A stretch of 64,000 nt of DNA from Gordonia iterans (GCF_002993285.1 NZ_CP027433.1:2976001-3040000), one strand, 5' to 3'. Counted from the stretch's first letter, positions 35,515 to 45,088 are shown. A program made the numbers and translations. The notes: generated by a model not told the origin, from the sequence alone.

Positions 35515-36830
35515 TGACCGCTCCCACCCTGCAAGACGGTGGAGACCTGCTCCGGATCGCGACCGCGGGCAGCGTGGACGACGGCAAGTCGACCCTCGTC
35601 GGCCGGCTGCTCTACGACACCAAATCCGTTCTCGCCGACCAGATCGACGCCGTCACCAAGGCCTCGGTCGATCGCGGCATGGACACGCCCGACCTGTCGC
35701 TGCTGGTCGACGGCCTGCGCGCTGAGCGCGAGCAGGGCATCACGATCGACGTGGCCTATCGCTACTTCGCCACTCCGGCGCGCAGCTTCGTGCTCGCCGA
35801 CACCCCGGGCCACGTCCAGTACACCCGCAACACCGTGTCCGGCGCGTCGACCGCACAGCTGGTGATCCTGCTGGTGGACGCTCGCAACGGCGTCGTCGCC
35901 CAGACGCGCCGGCACGCCGCGGTGATGGCGCTGCTCGGTGTTCCGCGCCTGGTGCTGGCGGTCAACAAGATCGATCTGGTGGACGACCCGGCCACGGTGT
36001 TCGCCGACATCTCCGCGGAGTTCAACGAGATCACCCGATCGCTCGGCTACGCCGCCGACCAGGTAGTCGAGATCCCCGTCTCCGCGCTGCACGGTGACAA
36101 CATCGCGATCCGCAGCGACAAGACCCCGTTCTACGACGGGCCCACGCTGATCGAGCATCTGGAGACGGTGCCGAACGAGCCCGATCGCCGACCCGTCGGA
36201 TTCCGGTTCCCGGTGCAGTACGTGATCCGCCCGCGCACGGCCGAATACCCGGACTACCGCGGGTACGCGGGCCAGGTGGCTGCGGGCACGGTCCACGTGG
36301 GAGACGAGATCGTGGTGCAGCCCTCCGGGCAACGATCGCGCGTCGCCACGATCGACACCCCGGACGGTGAGCTGGCCGACGCCCACACCGGCCGCAGCGT
36401 GACACTCCTGCTCGAGGACGACATCGACATCTCGCGCGGCGACCTGATCGCCGCCGCCACCGACGCCCCCGAACCCGCCCAGCAGTTCACCGCCACCGTC
36501 TGCTGGCTCGGCGACAAACCGCTGCGGCCCGGTGCTCGACTGCTCCTGAAGCACGGCACCAAGACCACGCAGGTGATCGTCGGCGACTTGGAGACCTTGT
36601 TCGACGAACAGCGGCTGGCCCTGATCGACGGTCCGGAAGCGGTGGAGCTCAACCAGATCGGCCGTATCTCGCTGACCACCGCCGAACCGATCGCTGCCGA
36701 CGACTACCAGGTGAACCGCGAGACCGGCAGCTTCCTGCTGATCGATCCACAGGGCGGCAACACCCTCGGGGCAGGCCTGATCGGCGACGCGCTGGAAAGC
36801 CTGCACCTCACGCGCGCCGCACTCGCCTGA
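35514..36830 (+). CDS. cysN: Sulfate adenylyltransferase subunit 1 (GTPase), no CysC fusion
   Basis: A 438-residue CysN, the EF-Tu-like GTPase that drives APS synthesis by CysD. G1 is GSVDDGKSTLVGRLL, G2/G3 are REQGITIDVAYR and DTPGH, G4 is NKID. Domains 2 and 3 follow to the end at a length normal for CysN alone. In M. tuberculosis the protein is fused to APS kinase (CysNC); that domain is absent here. The stop shares a base with the ATG of the next gene. Confidence 0.96.
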   Translation: MTAPTLQDGGDLLRIATAGSVDDGKSTLVGRLLYDTKSVLADQIDAVTKASVDRGMDTPDLSLLVDGLRAEREQGITIDVAYRYFATPARSFVLADTPGHVQYTRNTVSGASTAQLVILLVDARNGVVAQTRRHAAVMALLGVPRLVLAVNKIDLVDDPATVFADISAEFNEITRSLGYAADQVVEIPVSALHGDNIAIRSDKTPFYDGPTLIEHLETVPNEPDRRPVGFRFPVQYVIRPRTAEYPDYRGYAGQVAAGTVHVGDEIVVQPSGQRSRVATIDTPDGELADAHTGRSVTLLLEDDIDISRGDLIAAATDAPEPAQQFTATVCWLGDKPLRPGARLLLKHGTKTTQVIVGDLETLFDEQRLALIDGPEAVELNQIGRISLTTAEPIAADDYQVNRETGSFLLIDPQGGNTLGAGLIGDALESLHLTRAALA

Positions 36831-37885
36831 TGTCCGACGACGAAGGTCGCGGTCGAGAAAGCACCCGAGGCGCGGAAGCTGGTGGTCGAGACAGCACCCG
36901 AGGCGCGGAAGCTGCTGGTCGAGACAGCACCCGAGGCGCGGAAGCTGCTGGTCGAGACAGTGCCCGAGGCGCGGAAGCTGGTGGTCGAGACAGCACCCGA
37001 GGCGCGGAAGCTGGTGGTCGAGACAGCACCCGAGGCGCGGAAGCTGGTGGTCGAGACAGCACCCGAGGCGCGGGAGTCGGTCGTCGAGAAGTTTCCCGAG
37101 GCGCGGGAGTTGGTGGTCGAGTAGGCGAGGCGCTAGCCGAGCCGTATCGAGACCATCGAGACCATCGAGACCAGGTGCTCTTGCTTGCCGCACACGGCAG
37201 CCGGGACGTGCGTTTCGCGGCGACCGCCGAGCGGGTCGCCGAGGCCGCGGCGCATGCACTTCCCGATGTCCGCGTCGAGCTCGCCTATCTCGATCTGAAC
37301 GAGCCGCTGATCGACCGGGTCCTCGACACCCTGACCGGCGAGGTGACCGTGGTCCCCCTCCTGTTCGGCGACGGCTACCACTCCAAGCACGACCTCCCGG
37401 CGATTCTCGCCCGTGCCCGGTCCCGCGATCGGGGGCTGCGCACCACGCAGACGCCCGTCGTCGGCCGGCACACGCCCGTGCCCGCGCTCGTCGACCGCCT
37501 GTGCGAGGCCGGCCTGCGCGCCGGCGACGGTATCCTCATGTACGCCGTCGGGTCGTCCGATCCGGGGTCGGATGCGTCGATCCGCGAGCGCGGCCGCGAA
37601 CTGTCCGCAGTCCTCGGCATGCCGGTGGAGACGGTGTTCGCGACCAGGCTGGGCGGCGGGGCCGCCGTCCGCGGCGCCGTGGAACGCCTCCGGTCCGGCG
37701 GCGCCACGCGGATCGCCGCCGCTCCCCTGTTCCTCGCCGCAGGTCTGCTCACCGAGCGCGTCGAACGCGACCTCGACGCGGCGACCTCCGGTGCCCTGGT
37801 CGCCGGCCCGATCGGCGCGCACCCCGCGCTGATCGCCGCGATCTCCGCCCTGTATCGCACCGCGGCGCCCGCACCGGTCAGCTGA
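36830..37885 (+). CDS. Sirohydrochlorin chelatase (CbiX type) with a repeat-expanded N-terminus
   Basis: The C-terminal 236 residues are a CbiX/SirB-family chelatase that inserts a metal into sirohydrochlorin: VLLLAAHGSRD carries the metal-binding His, and VVPLLFGDGYHSKHDLP the second conserved His region. It would make siroheme for the sulfite reductase of the same operon. ATG 36830 shares a base with the cysN stop, so coupling supports this start. It gives a 115-residue N-terminus made of about eight copies of an 11-residue unit (GGRDSTRGAEA), then three HRD-type units. GTG 37175, directly before the chelatase core, is the alternative start; if used, the repeats are untranslated. Confidence 0.85.
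   Translation: MSDDEGRGRESTRGAEAGGRDSTRGAEAAGRDSTRGAEAAGRDSARGAEAGGRDSTRGAEAGGRDSTRGAEAGGRDSTRGAGVGRREVSRGAGVGGRVGEALAEPYRDHRDHRDQVLLLAAHGSRDVRFAATAERVAEAAAHALPDVRVELAYLDLNEPLIDRVLDTLTGEVTVVPLLFGDGYHSKHDLPAILARARSRDRGLRTTQTPVVGRHTPVPALVDRLCEAGLRAGDGILMYAVGSSDPGSDASIRERGRELSAVLGMPVETVFATRLGGGAAVRGAVERLRSGGATRIAAAPLFLAAGLLTERVERDLDAATSGALVAGPIGAHPALIAAISALYRTAAPAPVS
36851..37114 (+). repeat. 33-bp minisatellite, eight copies plus a partial ninth
   Basis: A unit starting GGTCGAGACAGCACCCGAGG repeats with an exact 33-base period from 36851; the last two copies are more diverged. Another 9-base unit (ATCGAGACC) is repeated three times at about 37146-37172. The unit shares the GGTCGAGA core of the interspersed repeats elsewhere in the window. 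Confidence 0.92.
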
Positions 37886-37960
37886 CGCCGGCTCTGAACC
37901 GAGATCGGGCCAGACTTCGGCGGTCGCCCTGCGGAGACGCAGCCAGGATAGACCGGGTGT

Positions 37961-37966
37961 TAGCTT
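37961..37966 (+). promoter_or_regulatory. Leaderless -10 box of the MFS gene
   Basis: TAGCTT ends 7 bases before ATG 37974, the spacing of a leaderless transcript; no Shine-Dalgarno sequence is present and no clear -35 is seen. Confidence 0.45.
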
Positions 37967-37973
37967 CCCCCTC

Positions 37974-38942
37974 ATGGGGATTGGACATACTGCGCCGGCC
38001 ACGATCGCCGAGCCGGGAGGGCAGCGAATCGGCAGTTTGTTCAGGCAAGGCTACTTACCACCGTGGCTGAGCGGATACGCGCTCATCGGTCTGGTGGTCA
38101 GCGGCATCGTGCCCGTGCTGCTACCGCTCAGCGTGGACCCCAAGGGAGCGATCGCCGTCAGCCTGGTGGTCGCCGGCTTCTACCTCGGCATGCTGATCGC
38201 CCCGGCCTTCGGTGCGCTGGCCGATAGCACCGATTCGCATCGGACTCTCTTCCTCGCCAGCTTCCCGATCGCCGCAGCGGGCGCGCTGGGCTTCGCCTTC
38301 TCACATCAGACCTGGCTCATGTTCCTGTGCATCTTCGTGGTCGCCGCCGCCGCCGGCGCGGCACAGACCGTGGCGAGCATGTTCATCGTCGAAGGCCGTC
38401 CCGCTACGGAGTGGCCCGACCGACTGGGCTGGATGCGCCTCGCCTTCGGCACCGGCCAGGTCATCGGCCTGGCGGTCTCGGCCTATTTCGCCCACAGCCT
38501 CGAGTCGGGGTGGATCGTCGTGGCCGTCCTGCTGGCTCTCGGGATGATCGGCGGTGCGATCCATCTGCCGCGGATCGCTCCGAAGACAAGGGCGGTCGAG
38601 TCCGGATCTCGCTCCACGACGGTGCCGGCCAGTCTCCGTCACACCCTGCTCAGCCGCTTCGGGCTCTTCCTGGGATGCTGGTTCTTCGCGATGCTCGGCC
38701 TGATGACCTTCTACAACGTGGTGCCGATGGTGCTCAAGGACTCGTTCGGCACCGATGCCCGCACCAGCTCGCTCGTGTTCCTCGTGGGCTCGGCCATCGG
38801 TGCGATCCTCTACCCGGTGTCCGGCCGGCTGTCCCGGCGGCTGGGATCGGCCAGGGTGCTGGCGGTCGGCCTCGCCGTGACCCTGGCCTTCGGTCTGCTC
38901 CTCGCCAGGGTGCTGCGACGCGCACCGGTCAGCGGCGTCTGA
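37974..38942 (+). CDS. MFS transporter, apparently C-terminally truncated
   Basis: A 322-residue major facilitator with about nine membrane helices. Helices 1-6 are complete, with the loop-2/3 motif GALADSTDSHR and GRPATEWPDRLGWMRLAFGTGQ; helices 7-9 follow the central loop. Typical MFS proteins have 12 helices and at least 390 residues, so about three helices are missing at the end. The last residues LARVLRRAPVSGV do not look like an MFS end, and the acyl-CoA ligase stop is only 26 bases away, so an ancestral 3' part may have been deleted. Possibly a non-functional remnant. Substrate unknown. Confidence 0.75.
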   Translation: MGIGHTAPATIAEPGGQRIGSLFRQGYLPPWLSGYALIGLVVSGIVPVLLPLSVDPKGAIAVSLVVAGFYLGMLIAPAFGALADSTDSHRTLFLASFPIAAAGALGFAFSHQTWLMFLCIFVVAAAAGAAQTVASMFIVEGRPATEWPDRLGWMRLAFGTGQVIGLAVSAYFAHSLESGWIVVAVLLALGMIGGAIHLPRIAPKTRAVESGSRSTTVPASLRHTLLSRFGLFLGCWFFAMLGLMTFYNVVPMVLKDSFGTDARTSSLVFLVGSAIGAILYPVSGRLSRRLGSARVLAVGLAVTLAFGLLLARVLRRAPVSGV

Positions 38943-38968
38943 GCCCGAGACCACCCGTTCGCGACGCC

Positions 38969-40594
38969 TCAGCCCTGGATGCGGGTGCGGGTGTCTCCCC
39001 AGGCGGCGTCACGCAGGTCGTTCTTGCGGGTCTTGCCGGTCGAGGTCTTCGGGAGCACGTCGAGGAACTCCACCTCGCGGGGCGCCTTGTACGAGGCGAT
39101 CCGGCTCTTCACGTGCGCGATGATCTCCTCGGCGGTGACCGCCGCTCCGTCGGCCAGCTGCACATAGGCCTTGGGACGCTCGCCCCACTTCTCGTCCGGA
39201 ACGCCGATCACCGCGACGTCGAGCACGGCCGGATGACTGACGACGGCCTGCTCCACCTCGATGGTCGAGATGTTCTCGCCGCCGGAGATCACCACGTCCT
39301 TCGCACGGTCGAGGAGCTGCACGTAGCCGTCCGGGTGCATCACGCCCAGGTCGCCGGAGTGGAACCACCCGCCGGCGAAGGCCTCGGCCGTCTGCTCCGG
39401 CGCATCCAGATAGCCCTTCATCACGACATTGCCCCGCATGACGATCTCACCCATCTCCACGCCGTCCGGCGCCACGTCCACCAGCTCGCCGTCCACCGGC
39501 TCGGTGCGCACCACCCGCAGCCGCTCGGCGGTCAGCATGCCCACTCCCTGGCGCGCCATCAACACCGACAGTTCCTCCCCGGAGAGGTCCGACCAGCTCG
39601 GATCGGGTTCGCACACCGCGTACGGCCCGTAGGTCTCGGTCAGGCCGTACACGTGGACGATGTCGATCCCCAGGTGCCGGATCGCCTTGATGACCGTTGG
39701 GCTCGGCGGGGCGCCCGCAGTCGCGATGGCCATCGGAGCGGCCATCGGATGCGCTTCCGGAGCAGTCGCCAGGGTCGTGAGGACCGTCGGCGCGCCGGAC
39801 ATCTGATTGATGCCTTCGGTGTCGATCAACCGCCACATGTCGTCGCCCCGCACCGCGCGCAGACACACCTGGGTGGCCGCCACCGACGTGAGGGCCCACG
39901 GACCGCACCAGCCGTTGCAGTGGAACATCGGCAGGGTCCACAAGTACTTCGTGTCGATGCCGAAGCCCTGGGTCACCACGTTCCCCAGCGACGCGAGGTA
40001 CGCGCCCCGGTGGGTGTACATGACGCCTTTCGGTTTGCCCGTGGTACCCGAGGTGTAGTTGATCGAGATGACCGCGTCCTCGTCGTCGACCCCCCAGCCG
40101 AACCGCTGGGCGGTCTCGGCGCGCGCCGTCAGTTCGTCGTACCGGGTGACGTGCCCGGAGTATTCGCCGTCCTGGCCGGGCACTTCGATTCGTTCGCGCA
40201 CCGTCGCGAGCGAGACCTCCTCCAGCGCGGCCAGCAGCGGACCGTCCCCGAGCAGCAGTACCGCACCGGAGTGGTCGCAGATGTAGCGGACCTCTTCGGC
40301 GGCCAGCCGGGTGTTGACCGCGACCAGGACACCGCCGGCCAGGGGCACCGCGAAGTGCGCGGCCAGCAGTTCCGCCGAGTTGGTGCCGAGGAACGCTACC
40401 CGATCGCCGGGTTCCACGCCCGAGGCCCGGAGCGCACTCGCCAGGGCGGTGACGTCCGCGGCCAGCTCGGCATAGGTGAGACGGCGTCCGCCGTCGATCA
40501 CCGCGAGCTTGCGCGGGTGCACCTCGGCGGCGCGCTCCAGGAATCGCAGCGGTGTAAGTGCGGTGTCGAGTCCGGACCGGACGGATTGAGTCAT
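38969..40594 (-). CDS. Acyl-CoA synthetase (AMP-dependent ligase)
   Basis: A 541-residue adenylate-forming enzyme that activates a carboxylic acid with ATP and joins it to CoA. The core motifs are INYTSGTTGKPKGVMYTHRG (near residue 185), YGLTETYGP, GWFHSGDLGVMHPDGYVQLLDRAKDVVISGGENIS and the C-terminal lysine motif PKTSTGKTRKNDL. The sequence type is close to medium-chain/fatty-acid ligases (FadD). ATG 40594 is chosen over the longer frame, because AGGGGAAG lies upstream and the extension has no conserved sequence. Confidence 0.93.
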   Translation of the reverse strand: MTQSVRSGLDTALTPLRFLERAAEVHPRKLAVIDGGRRLTYAELAADVTALASALRASGVEPGDRVAFLGTNSAELLAAHFAVPLAGGVLVAVNTRLAAEEVRYICDHSGAVLLLGDGPLLAALEEVSLATVRERIEVPGQDGEYSGHVTRYDELTARAETAQRFGWGVDDEDAVISINYTSGTTGKPKGVMYTHRGAYLASLGNVVTQGFGIDTKYLWTLPMFHCNGWCGPWALTSVAATQVCLRAVRGDDMWRLIDTEGINQMSGAPTVLTTLATAPEAHPMAAPMAIATAGAPPSPTVIKAIRHLGIDIVHVYGLTETYGPYAVCEPDPSWSDLSGEELSVLMARQGVGMLTAERLRVVRTEPVDGELVDVAPDGVEMGEIVMRGNVVMKGYLDAPEQTAEAFAGGWFHSGDLGVMHPDGYVQLLDRAKDVVISGGENISTIEVEQAVVSHPAVLDVAVIGVPDEKWGERPKAYVQLADGAAVTAEEIIAHVKSRIASYKAPREVEFLDVLPKTSTGKTRKNDLRDAAWGDTRTRIQG

Positions 40595-40725
40595 GGCGGG
40601 TGATCTTCCCCTCGCGAAAGCCGGTGTTGTGCCGACGATCACGATAGCCCACTGGCACGGAGTGCCACAATTGTTCGCCGCGCGTTGCGACGAACGGTCC
40701 GGTGACTGCGATCAGCGGCGGCGGC

Positions 40726-40932
40726 TCACACCAGATCGGGCCGCGGCTTCGGCACCGGATCAGGTCCGGGTCCGGGGGTGCCCGGCGACGGTCCGGGTTC
40801 CGGCCCACCGGGCGCCGGCCGCGGCACCGACGGCGGGACGATCATCGGGTCCGGTTCCGGCTCCGGGATCGGCCGCTCCCCCGGGGGCATCGGTATCGGC
40901 GGCGGCTCGGGGTCGTTCGGTACAGCGGGCAT
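40726..40932 (-). CDS. Small proline-rich protein
   Basis: A 68-residue protein with about 40 percent proline, in runs such as PEPPPIPMPPGERPIPEPEPDPM and GPGPDPVPKPRPDLV. A strong GGAGG lies 5 bases before ATG 40932, which is the main support for a real gene. It has no signal peptide or helix; it should be disordered. Similar small Pro-rich proteins occur in related actinobacteria. Function unknown. Confidence 0.55.
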   Translation of the reverse strand: MPAVPNDPEPPPIPMPPGERPIPEPEPDPMIVPPSVPRPAPGGPEPGPSPGTPGPGPDPVPKPRPDLV

Positions 40933-41126
40933 CGGAGCCTCCTCGCTACGGTCTGCGAACTCGGAACACAGAAGCCCGGAGGCTCCTGAACTCCGGATAC
41001 CCAGGTCGCCGGGATTTCAATCGCCCGGCGGTCCGGCGCGACCCCCGGCGAGGAGCAAGCCGGTGAGCGACGTGAGCATGGACTGTGCCGGTCGGTCCCA
41101 CGTCTGAATGGGCCCGCCGGATACGG

Positions 41127-42122
41127 CTATTCGCCCACGACTCCCGGAACTGCGGTCGCCCGCGCGTACACCGTCTGGCCTGCACTCAGTTCCAATGCGT
41201 TCTGATCGCCCCGGGTGATCTGCGCGATGAAGTCCTCGCCGGTGTTCGCGGCCGTCAGTTCGACACGAGTCTCGAACCCGAGATTCACCACGCGATTGAC
41301 CGTCGCTCGCACCACCCCGGTGTCCAGATCCGAGTCAGCCGGCGGGTAGGTCATCTCCGGCGTGCGACCGATCCGGATGTCGTGCGGGCGGACGAGCTGA
41401 CCGTTCAGCCGCGAGACCGAGCCCAGGAACGACGCCACGAACACGTTCTCCGGCCGGTCGTAGAGATCGTCTGGCGTCCCGATCTGCTCGATGCGCCCCT
41501 TGTTGAGCACCGCGATCCGATCGGAGACGTCCAGCGCCTCCTGCTGATCGTGGGTCACCAGCACGGTCGTCACGTGGACCTCCTCGTGCAACTGGCGCAG
41601 CCAGCGGCGCAGGTCGTCGCGCACCTTCGCATCGAGTGCACCGAAGGGCTCGTCGAGCAGCAGCACCTGCGGATCCACGGCAAGCGCCCTTGCCAGCGCC
41701 ATGCGCTGACGCTGCCCGCCGGACAGCTGGGACGGGTACCGGTTCTGGAAGACCTCCAGGCCGACGATCTCCAGAAGGTCGTTGACCTTCTTCTCGACCT
41801 CTGCCTTCGGCCGCTTGCGGATCTTGAGTCCGAAGGCGATGTTGTCGCGCACCGTCATGTGCTTGAAGGCCGCGTAGTGCTGAAAGACGAACCCGATGTC
41901 GCGATTCTGGGGCGAGGCGGTGGACACGTCCCGGCCGTTGATCACGACAGTTCCCGAGTCCAGGGTGTCGAGACCGGCGATCGCACGCAGCAGCGTCGAC
42001 TTCCCCGACCCCGACGGTCCCAGGAGCGAGGTCAGCGACCCCTCCGGGATGTCGATCGAGACATTGTCGAGTGCAGCGAAGTCGCCGTAGTGCTTGTTGG
42101 CTCCGATGACTGAGATGGACAC
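41127..42122 (-). CDS. cysA: Sulfate/thiosulfate ABC transporter ATP-binding protein
   Basis: A 331-residue ABC ATPase for sulfate import. Walker A is GPSGSGKST near residue 36, the signature [16 protein letters not shown] near 135, and Walker B is [13 protein letters not shown]-terminal TOBE-like regulatory region follows. It is the last gene of sbp-cysT-cysW-cysA and starts 2 bases after the cysW stop. Confidence 0.96.
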   Translation of the reverse strand: MSISVIGANKHYGDFAALDNVSIDIPEGSLTSLLGPSGSGKSTLLRAIAGLDTLDSGTVVINGRDVSTASPQNRDIGFVFQHYAAFKHMTVRDNIAFGLKIRKRPKAEVEKKVNDLLEIVGLEVFQNRYPSQLSGGQRQRMALARALAVDPQVLLLDEPFGALDAKVRDDLRRWLRQLHEEVHVTTVLVTHDQQEALDVSDRIAVLNKGRIEQIGTPDDLYDRPENVFVASFLGSVSRLNGQLVRPHDIRIGRTPEMTYPPADSDLDTGVVRATVNRVVNLGFETRVELTAANTGEDFIAQITRGDQNALELSAGQTVYARATAVPGVVGE

Positions 42123-42124
42123 GT

Positions 42125-43090
42125 CTATTTCTCCTCGGCTGCGGTGCGTTCGTGAGCGGATCGGTCTCGGCGCATCCCCCGGTCGGGGGGATTCGACGCC
42201 TCGGATTCTTCCGGTCGCGGACCGTCGAGACGCTCCCCCTCAGGCATCAGGGCCTGCGGCGCCACGATGGTCGCGGCGTCGGCCACTCGGCCCTGCGCAC
42301 GCCGCTCGATGACGGTCATGGCGACGAGCACAGCTATGGCGACCAGCATAAGCAGGGTCGCCGCCGCGTAGGCGCCGTACTCGTTGTAGTCGTCGGTGTA
42401 GCGCGAGTGAACCAGCAGAGTCAGCGTCTGCGACACACCCGGCATATTCGACGACACCATGGTCACCGCGCCGTACTCGCCCAGCGAACGAGCGACGGTG
42501 AGCACGATGCCGTAGGTCAGCCCCCACCGGATCGCCGGCAGAGTGATCCGCCAGAAGGTCTGCCAGCCGCTCGCGCCCAGGGTCGCCGCCGCTTCCTCCT
42601 GTTCGGTACCGATCTCGTGCAGGACCGGCTCGACTTCTCGCACCACGAAGGGCAGGGTGACGAAGATCGTCGCCAGCACCATCCCGGGAAGACCGAAGAT
42701 CACCCGGAAGCCGAGAGACTCGACACCGCCGAACCATCCGTGGCTGCCCCACAGCGCGATCAGCGCGACACCCGCGACCACCGGGGAGACTGCGAACGGC
42801 AGATCCACGACGGCCTGCATGAGGCCCCGACCGCGGAACCGCCCGCGCGCCAGGGCGAGCGCGGTGATCACGCCGAACACGACGTTCAGCGGCACCACGA
42901 TCGCCACGATGATCAACGACAACTGCAGCGCGGAGATGGCGGCCGGCGTGGTGATCCAGTCCCAGAACTGCCCGAATCCGGGCTCGAACGCGCGCCAGAA
43001 GATCAGGCCGACCGGGACGACCAGCAGAACGAACAGGTAGACGAGGGCGATCGCCCTCAGCCCGTATCGCGCCGGATTGGAGATGTTCAT
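42125..43090 (-). CDS. cysW: Sulfate ABC transporter permease CysW
   Basis: A 321-residue permease with six membrane helices and the EAA loop ([28 protein letters not shown]) that docks with CysA. A charged, Pro-rich 50-residue tail follows the last helix. Its start overlaps the cysT stop by 4 bases. Confidence 0.95.
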   Translation of the reverse strand: MNISNPARYGLRAIALVYLFVLLVVPVGLIFWRAFEPGFGQFWDWITTPAAISALQLSLIIVAIVVPLNVVFGVITALALARGRFRGRGLMQAVVDLPFAVSPVVAGVALIALWGSHGWFGGVESLGFRVIFGLPGMVLATIFVTLPFVVREVEPVLHEIGTEQEEAAATLGASGWQTFWRITLPAIRWGLTYGIVLTVARSLGEYGAVTMVSSNMPGVSQTLTLLVHSRYTDDYNEYGAYAAATLLMLVAIAVLVAMTVIERRAQGRVADAATIVAPQALMPEGERLDGPRPEESEASNPPDRGMRRDRSAHERTAAEEK

Positions 43091-43953
43091 TCCGAAGCCT
43101 CCTCACGACGCTGCTGGAAACGCCCGGCGACGCGCAGCACCAGCAACACGACGAAGGCGATCAGCAGCAGCATCACCGAGACGGCCGACGCATCCACCGG
43201 CTCGTCGATCTCGATCTGTTGCTGGATGTACTGGGAGGCCACCTGGGTCTTGCCCGGAATGTTCCCACCGATGAGCACCACGGAGCCGAACTCGCCGATC
43301 GCGCGCGTGAACGCCAGTCCGGCGCCGGTCAGGACGGCGGGCATCAGGGCGGGCAACACGATCCGGAAGAAGATGGTGCTGTTGCGGGCGCCGAGCACGG
43401 CGGCGGCCTCTTCGACGTCGCGGTCGACCTCCATCAGCACCGGCTGGACCTGGCGCACCACGAACGGAAGGGTGACGAAGGTCAGCGCGATGATCACACC
43501 GGGCTCGGTGGCGGCCAGGTGCACGTCGATCGGACTGTTGGGCCCGTACAGCGCGAGGAGCACCAGTGAGGCGACGATGGTCGGCAACGCGAAGGGCAGG
43601 TCGATGATGGCGTTGACGACGCCCTTGCCCCAGAAGTCGTCGCGGACCAGCACCCACGCGATGATCGTGCCGAAGACGACGTTGATCAGTGCCACCACCA
43701 GCGACATGATCGCCGTGATCCGCAGCGTGTCGACGGCGCCGGGAGCAATGATCGCATCCCAGAATCCCGACCAGCCGTCGTCGAACGCGGTGGAGGTGAT
43801 GGCGGCCAACGGCAGGAGCACGATGACGGTGAGCCACAGCGCGGCCACGCCGAGGGTGAGCGGATTGTCCGCGCGCCAGCGCCGCCCGCTCGCCGGCGTC
43901 CGTTCGGGTGAAGCCGGTTCGACGGCGGAGCCCTGCGCCTGTGGAGCGGTCAT
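43087..43953 (-). CDS. cysT: Sulfate ABC transporter permease CysT
   Basis: A 288-residue permease with six membrane helices; the EAA loop reads VEEAAAVLGARNSTIFFRIVLPALMPAVL. A 40-residue cytoplasmic head precedes helix 1. ATG 43953 overlaps the sbp stop by 4 bases and is preferred to the upstream frame, which lies inside sbp. It forms the channel with CysW. Confidence 0.95.
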   Translation of the reverse strand: MTAPQAQGSAVEPASPERTPASGRRWRADNPLTLGVAALWLTVIVLLPLAAITSTAFDDGWSGFWDAIIAPGAVDTLRITAIMSLVVALINVVFGTIIAWVLVRDDFWGKGVVNAIIDLPFALPTIVASLVLLALYGPNSPIDVHLAATEPGVIIALTFVTLPFVVRQVQPVLMEVDRDVEEAAAVLGARNSTIFFRIVLPALMPAVLTGAGLAFTRAIGEFGSVVLIGGNIPGKTQVASQYIQQQIEIDEPVDASAVSVMLLLIAFVVLLVLRVAGRFQQRREEASE

Positions 43954-45002
43954 CGGCCCGCTTCCTCGTTGTAGATCTCGGTGATCGCACCGGACTTGCC
44001 GAACAGTTTCTTGTCGACATCCGGCCATCCGCCCAGATCGTCGATCGTCCACAGCTCGTCGATCCGGCCGGGGAAGTCGCCCCCGGTCTCGGCGATGATC
44101 TCCGGAAGCACCGGGCGGAAGCCGGCCTGCGCCCAGAGTCGCTGAGCCGGAGGAGTGAACAAGTAGTCGACGAAGCTCTTCGCCGCAGCCTTGTCGTTGC
44201 TCGTGGTGACGATGGCGACCGGGTTCTCGATCTTGAAGGTCTGCGAGGGCACGACGTAGTCCACTCGCTGGCCGGCCCGGGCGGTGTCGTTGTGACGCTT
44301 GAGCATGATCGCCTCGTTCTCGTAGCTGATCAGCACGTCACCCTGGCCCTGTTCGAACGCGGACGTGGCCTCCCTGCCGGACTTGGGCAGAATCCGCACG
44401 TGATCGCGCACGAGCTGCCGGACGTAGGTCAAGCCCGCCTCCGGATTCTTGCCGCCGTCGCTCTTGGCCGCGTACGGCGCGAGCAGATTCCACTTGGCCG
44501 AACCGGAGCTTCCCGGATTGGGGGTCACCACCGTGACTCCGGGTTTGAGCAGGTCGTCCCAGGTCTGGATGTTCTTCGGGTTCCCTTCACGGACGACGAA
44601 CGCGACCACCGAGCCGAAGGGGATCGAGTCGTTGGGCGCCTGGGATTCCCAGTCCTGGTCCACCACGCCGGCATCGACCAGTCGAGTGACGTCCGGTGCA
44701 ACGGAGAAGTTCACGACGTCGGTGGGCAGTCCGCGCGCCACCTTGCGCGACTGGTCGCCGGAGGCGCCGTAGGACTGCGAGAAGCCGATGCCGTGACCTT
44801 CCGGGGTGTCCCGGAACGCGGGGATGATCAGGTCGAAGCCGGGCTTGGGGACGGCGTAGGCGACGAGGTTGAGATGACGGTCGCCCGAGGAGATGTCGTG
44901 GCCGCCGGGCTCGTCGGTGGAGCCGCCGCCGCAGGCGGTGACCAGCATCAGCAGCGCTGCCGTGGCGACAGCCACGAGTCGGTGAGGGCGGTTCGGTTGC
45001 AC
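43950..45002 (-). CDS. subI: Sulfate-binding lipoprotein of the ABC transporter
   Basis: A 350-residue extracytoplasmic sulfate-binding protein. The N-terminal lipoprotein signal has a basic head, hydrophobic VAVATAALLMLV and lipobox TAC near residue 24. LNLVAYAVPKPGFDLIIPAF and VTVVTPNPGSSGSAKWN are typical of the Sbp family ligand site, and ISYENEAIML appears later. GTG 45002 lies 6 bases after a TAGCTT box, so the transcript is probably leaderless. It delivers sulfate to CysT-CysW-CysA. Confidence 0.95.
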   Translation of the reverse strand: MQPNRPHRLVAVATAALLMLVTACGGGSTDEPGGHDISSGDRHLNLVAYAVPKPGFDLIIPAFRDTPEGHGIGFSQSYGASGDQSRKVARGLPTDVVNFSVAPDVTRLVDAGVVDQDWESQAPNDSIPFGSVVAFVVREGNPKNIQTWDDLLKPGVTVVTPNPGSSGSAKWNLLAPYAAKSDGGKNPEAGLTYVRQLVRDHVRILPKSGREATSAFEQGQGDVLISYENEAIMLKRHNDTARAGQRVDYVVPSQTFKIENPVAIVTTSNDKAAAKSFVDYLFTPPAQRLWAQAGFRPVLPEIIAETGGDFPGRIDELWTIDDLGGWPDVDKKLFGKSGAITEIYNEEAGR

Positions 45003-45008
45003 GTGAGA

Positions 45009-45038
45009 AAGCTAGCAACGGGGCCGCGGGCCGCTCAA
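45009..45038 (-). promoter_or_regulatory. Promoter of the sulfate transporter operon
   Basis: On the minus strand, TTGAGC (45038-45033) and TAGCTT (45014-45009) form a -35/-10 pair with an 18-base spacer. Transcription would begin at or next to GTG 45002. Confidence 0.6.
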
Positions 45039-45088
45039 CGCTCGCGAGCGTGGCGCAACCAAGGCTTCTCCGGACCCCGCCGAGTGTG

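Noticed and set aside
36851-37114. Regular 33-base repeats, possible CRISPR array
   Set aside because: The repeats are contiguous with no unique spacers and no cas genes are nearby; this is a minisatellite.
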